Positions 61,874 to 64,000 of a stretch of 64,000 bases of DNA are shown one piece after another. Source of the DNA: an uncultured Dehalococcoidia bacterium (GTDB lineage: Bacteria; Chloroflexota; Dehalococcoidia; Lucifugimonadales; CAJWER01); NCBI GenBank assembly GCA_958296115.1, contig OY282442.1, positions 1,274,001 to 1,338,000 of the forward strand, written 5' to 3'. Numbering within the stretch: position 1 is the first letter of the stretch; the number at the start of each line of letters is the position of its first letter. Position numbers and translations under genes: made by a program. The notes under the pieces were generated by a model that was not told the origin of the DNA, made no database searches, and was given only the letters and a program-made list of their open reading frames with translations.

Positions 61874-63170
61874 CTACCTCCACGCGGTCATCCTCCACCA
61901 CGACCCGCGCGACCTGGCGCTCCATGATGTCCCGGCGCTCGGCGAAACCAAGCGAGCTCCACCCCGAGAGCGCCTCCCTAGCGTCGACCTGCCCCTCCGC
62001 GCCGACCTCCCCACGGGCCGAGTCCAGCTCCGCGACGTACTCGCCGAGTACTCGCAGAGTTATCTCCTTTCGCGCGGCGCGTCTCGCGGCGGTGAGCAGC
62101 CGGCGCTCCGCGTTAGCCGCGTCGTCAGCCTTGCTGGACGCCGCGTCCCCGACCCTGCCGCCAGACCCACCCTTCTCGTCGAGCGCCTCCCGCACCTGGT
62201 GCGCCACGACCTCATCGAGCTTCGACTCCCGCCAGGTGTGATACCCGCAGCGCCCCTGGTTGTTTCTCGACTGGCACTGGTAGTAGCGGTACGTCCCCGA
62301 AGCCCTGGCTCCGTCCTTGCGCTTCCACGACCGACGCCGCGTTACGCCCATCATCCTGTTGCCGCAATAGGCGCAATACGCGATGCCGGATAGCAGGAAC
62401 GGACTCGACCGGTTGACGCGGCCAAAGGGCTGGCGGGACCTGGCGGTGTCCTGGGCCTTCCTGAAGTCCTCCGGCGACACGATCGGCTCGTGGGCCTTGG
62501 GACGGCGTATGCCCAACCGCGTGTAAGTGCCTATGTAAGCCGGGTTCCGCAGGATGTCCCTGACACCCACGACGCTCCAGCTCCCGCCCCGGCGGGTGGT
62601 CAGCCCTCGCCCGTTCAGGTCTTGCGCTATCAGCCTGAAGCCCAGGCCGTACCGCGTGTACATGCGGTATATCATGCGCACGACCGACGCCTCCCTCGCG
62701 TCTATCTCCAGCCGACCGCTGTCCCCTATGCGGTAGCCGTAGGGCGTCCGTCCAAGGGCGCGGCCCTGCAGGGCGCGCATACTCATAGACTGCTTGACCC
62801 GGCTGCTCCGCTCCGACGAGACGCCGCCGACATCGAACAGACGCATGGCGTTCTGCAGCGGATTGGGATACTCGTCGTCCATGCAGACGACCTCTACGTC
62901 GAGCCGGTCGAGCGCAACCAGGGACCGCGCCACCGTCTCGAGGTCATCGCCTAGGTCGGCGGCCGAGCCTGCCACCACAATGAAATCCGCGCCAACGAGT
63001 TCGATGTAATTGAGCAGCCCGCGCACGCCCCGGCCGCCCTCTTCAGGCAACCCGGCCTCGAGGATCGTTACGGGCTGATGGAGATTGAGGCGGCAGAACT
63101 CCTCGAATCGCGCCTCCAGGCCCGACGAGTCCCCGGGCTCTCCGACCCTGAAGTATCCGACCGCACGCAC
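61866..63170 (-). CDS. Large serine recombinase homologue, catalytic residues lost
   Basis: This 434-residue protein has serine-recombinase architecture. The resolvase-like N-domain is YFRVGEPGDSSGLEARFEEF, where the catalytic serine of the usual R-V-S is glycine. The region normally reading L-D-R-L-x-R is AGSAADLGDDLE. The recombinase domain is intact (ALGRTPYGYRIGDSGRLEID, DLNGRGLTTRRGGSW), as is a zinc ribbon (YCAYCGNRMMG) and C-terminal coiled coil. Strand exchange seems impossible; DNA binding may persist. It lies 10 bp downstream of the zinc-ribbon gene on the same strand. Confidence 0.82.
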   Translation of the reverse strand: MRAVGYFRVGEPGDSSGLEARFEEFCRLNLHQPVTILEAGLPEEGGRGVRGLLNYIELVGADFIVVAGSAADLGDDLETVARSLVALDRLDVEVVCMDDEYPNPLQNAMRLFDVGGVSSERSSRVKQSMSMRALQGRALGRTPYGYRIGDSGRLEIDAREASVVRMIYRMYTRYGLGFRLIAQDLNGRGLTTRRGGSWSVVGVRDILRNPAYIGTYTRLGIRRPKAHEPIVSPEDFRKAQDTARSRQPFGRVNRSSPFLLSGIAYCAYCGNRMMGVTRRRSWKRKDGARASGTYRYYQCQSRNNQGRCGYHTWRESKLDEVVAHQVREALDEKGGSGGRVGDAASSKADDAANAERRLLTAARRAARKEITLRVLGEYVAELDSARGEVGAEGQVDAREALSGWSSLGFAERRDIMERQVARVVVEDDRVEVVL

Positions 63171-63180
63171 GCGACCGACC

Positions 63181-63882
63181 TCATACCACGTACAGGATGC
63201 GTCCGCACGAGCTGCACTGGACGACCTGCTGGCCGACGCGGGCCCGCTGCATCTCCTGGGTCGTCAGGGCTAGGCGGCAGCCCTGGCACGTACCCCGCTC
63301 GACCAGCGCAACCGCCCGGCCGCCCTTGCTCTTGCGCAGCGATTCGTACATGGGCAGCAGATTGACGGGCATGGACGGCAGCAGCGCCTCCCTCTCGTTC
63401 CGCAAAGCCGCCAGCCTGGCCGTGAGGTCCCGCTCCTCCTCGCGCCATCCATCTTCGAGACCCGGCCTCGCCTCTTCGAGCCTCGATGCGGCGTCGCGAG
63501 CCTCGGCCAAGACCGGCTCCAACTCTTCCAAGCGTATCATCACCTCGAGAAGCTGGTCCTCGGCATCCCTTTGCCGGGCCGCCGTGAACTTCCGCTCCTC
63601 TTCCGCCGCCGCCAGATGCTGCGGATTGGTTACGCCCCCGCCGTACAGCCGCTGGTCAAGCCGTTTGAGGCTGGTGTCTATCTCGGACACGAGCCGTTCG
63701 ATTCCGCGGCGCTGGGTCGAGAGCTCCTCGGCGCGCTTCTCGAGCTCGCCGAGACGCCGCTTCGCCGACTGGATCCCGGAACGGTCCGAGAGCTTGCCCC
63801 GGACGGACGCGAGACGCTCCTGGGCCGCCGCGGCCTTCAGGTCAATATCCTGGAGGTCGTTGAGCTGCTTGACCTCGAACAT
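63181..63882 (-). CDS. Coiled-coil C4-type zinc ribbon protein
   Basis: This 233-residue protein has a long coiled coil (residues ~5-180; QLNDLQDIDLKAAAAQERLA, RRLGELEKRAEELSTQRR) and a C-terminal zinc ribbon with CQGCRLALTTQEMQRARVGQ and CSSCGRIL. This family is widespread and often lies near rnpB; its function is unknown. I use ATG 63882 because TATACT (63889-63894) lies only 6 bases upstream, implying a leaderless transcript that excludes the longer frame to 63915. Confidence 0.88.
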   Translation of the reverse strand: MFEVKQLNDLQDIDLKAAAAQERLASVRGKLSDRSGIQSAKRRLGELEKRAEELSTQRRGIERLVSEIDTSLKRLDQRLYGGGVTNPQHLAAAEEERKFTAARQRDAEDQLLEVMIRLEELEPVLAEARDAASRLEEARPGLEDGWREEERDLTARLAALRNEREALLPSMPVNLLPMYESLRKSKGGRAVALVERGTCQGCRLALTTQEMQRARVGQQVVQCSSCGRILYVV

Positions 63883-63888
63883 GGGCCT

Positions 63889-63894
63889 AGTATA
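63889..63894 (-). promoter_or_regulatory. -10 box for leaderless zinc-ribbon mRNA
   Basis: TATACT on the minus strand, 6 bases before ATG 63882. The -35 region is weak. Confidence 0.45.
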
Positions 63895-63927
63895 ACCCAT
63901 CCCACCCACCGACATAGCGCTCCGTCC

Positions 63928-63955
63928 TTGCGTTCCTGCCCTCGCTCTCTATAAT
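63928..63955 (+). promoter_or_regulatory. Promoter reading to the right edge
   Basis: TTGCGT (63928-63933), 16-base spacer, TATAAT (63950-63955). Confidence 0.55.
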
Positions 63956-63981
63956 TGGGGACATGCGGGGGTGAACGGCTT

Positions 63982-64000
63982 ATGCGTCCAGAGACCAAGC
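63982..64000 (+). CDS. Start of a gene cut by the right edge
   Basis: ATG at 63982 follows GGGGTGA with 7-base spacing and lies ~20 nt downstream of the predicted transcription start. Only MRPETK can be read, so no function can be given. Confidence 0.35.

Overview
The window is high-GC DNA with mostly tightly packed genes and no rRNA. Gene content points to an uncultivated Chloroflexota bacterium, probably near Dehalococcoidia/SAR202: an enolase-superfamily dehydratase, a CehA/McbA metallohydrolase, several peptide-type ABC importers with long lipoprotein binding subunits, a DMGDH-like oxidoreductase and a type I-G CRISPR effector set. This placement is inferred from content only.

Layout. 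1-5.1 kb: a coiled-coil nuclease-like protein cut by the left edge, leuC-leuD, tRNA-Lys(CTT), rpsF-ssb-rpsR, then an Spx/ArsC-like gene whose first active-site cysteine codon is TGA, followed by a SECIS-like hairpin. 5.1-15 kb: a giant FtsX-type permease, a non-coding repeat element (copy 1), penicillin acylase-lipB, two tandem Uma2 genes and an IscA-like gene. 15-30 kb: aldo/keto reductase, an OppB/OppC/binding-protein set interrupted by hicAB, a mandelate racemase-like gene, a formylglycine-generating enzyme overlapping a UppP-like gene, a CehA-like hydrolase, a large membrane protein, and a DUF1445/DUF4392 pair. 30-37 kb: histidine decarboxylase, an ACT protein, then a lower-GC defence block (GmrSD-like DUF262 protein; methyltransferase plus a frameshifted endonuclease). 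The restriction-modification pair lies between two 106-bp copies of the 3' end of a cysteine synthase gene. 37-48.7 kb: a second Opp-type importer, prfB with its programmed frameshift, a DMGDH-like oxidoreductase, an EVE protein, a solute-binding protein, a YgjP-like peptidase and infC-rpmI-rplT. 48.7-53.4 kb: element copy 2, a Gfo/Idh/MocA oxidoreductase, nnr and a UbiE/MenG methyltransferase. 53.4-60.6 kb: cas3-csx17-csb1-csb2 with no adaptation genes and no array. 60.6-64 kb: rnpB (minus strand), element copy 3, a serine-recombinase homologue lacking catalytic residues, and a C4 zinc-ribbon coiled-coil protein.

Three signals stand out. (1) About 440 nt of non-coding sequence recurs in three elements. 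It has a TTGACA-18-TAGTCT promoter and hairpins whose stems persist while a loop changes between two GNRA tetraloops, which suggests a structured RNA carried by a miniature transposon. Copy 3 has perfect inverted-repeat ends and a 10-bp target duplication. (2) The ArsC-like gene is a candidate selenoprotein. (3) The defence content (type I-G effector without adaptation, a type IV-like DUF262 protein, and an R-M pair inserted with a long target duplication) looks acquired and partly degraded.
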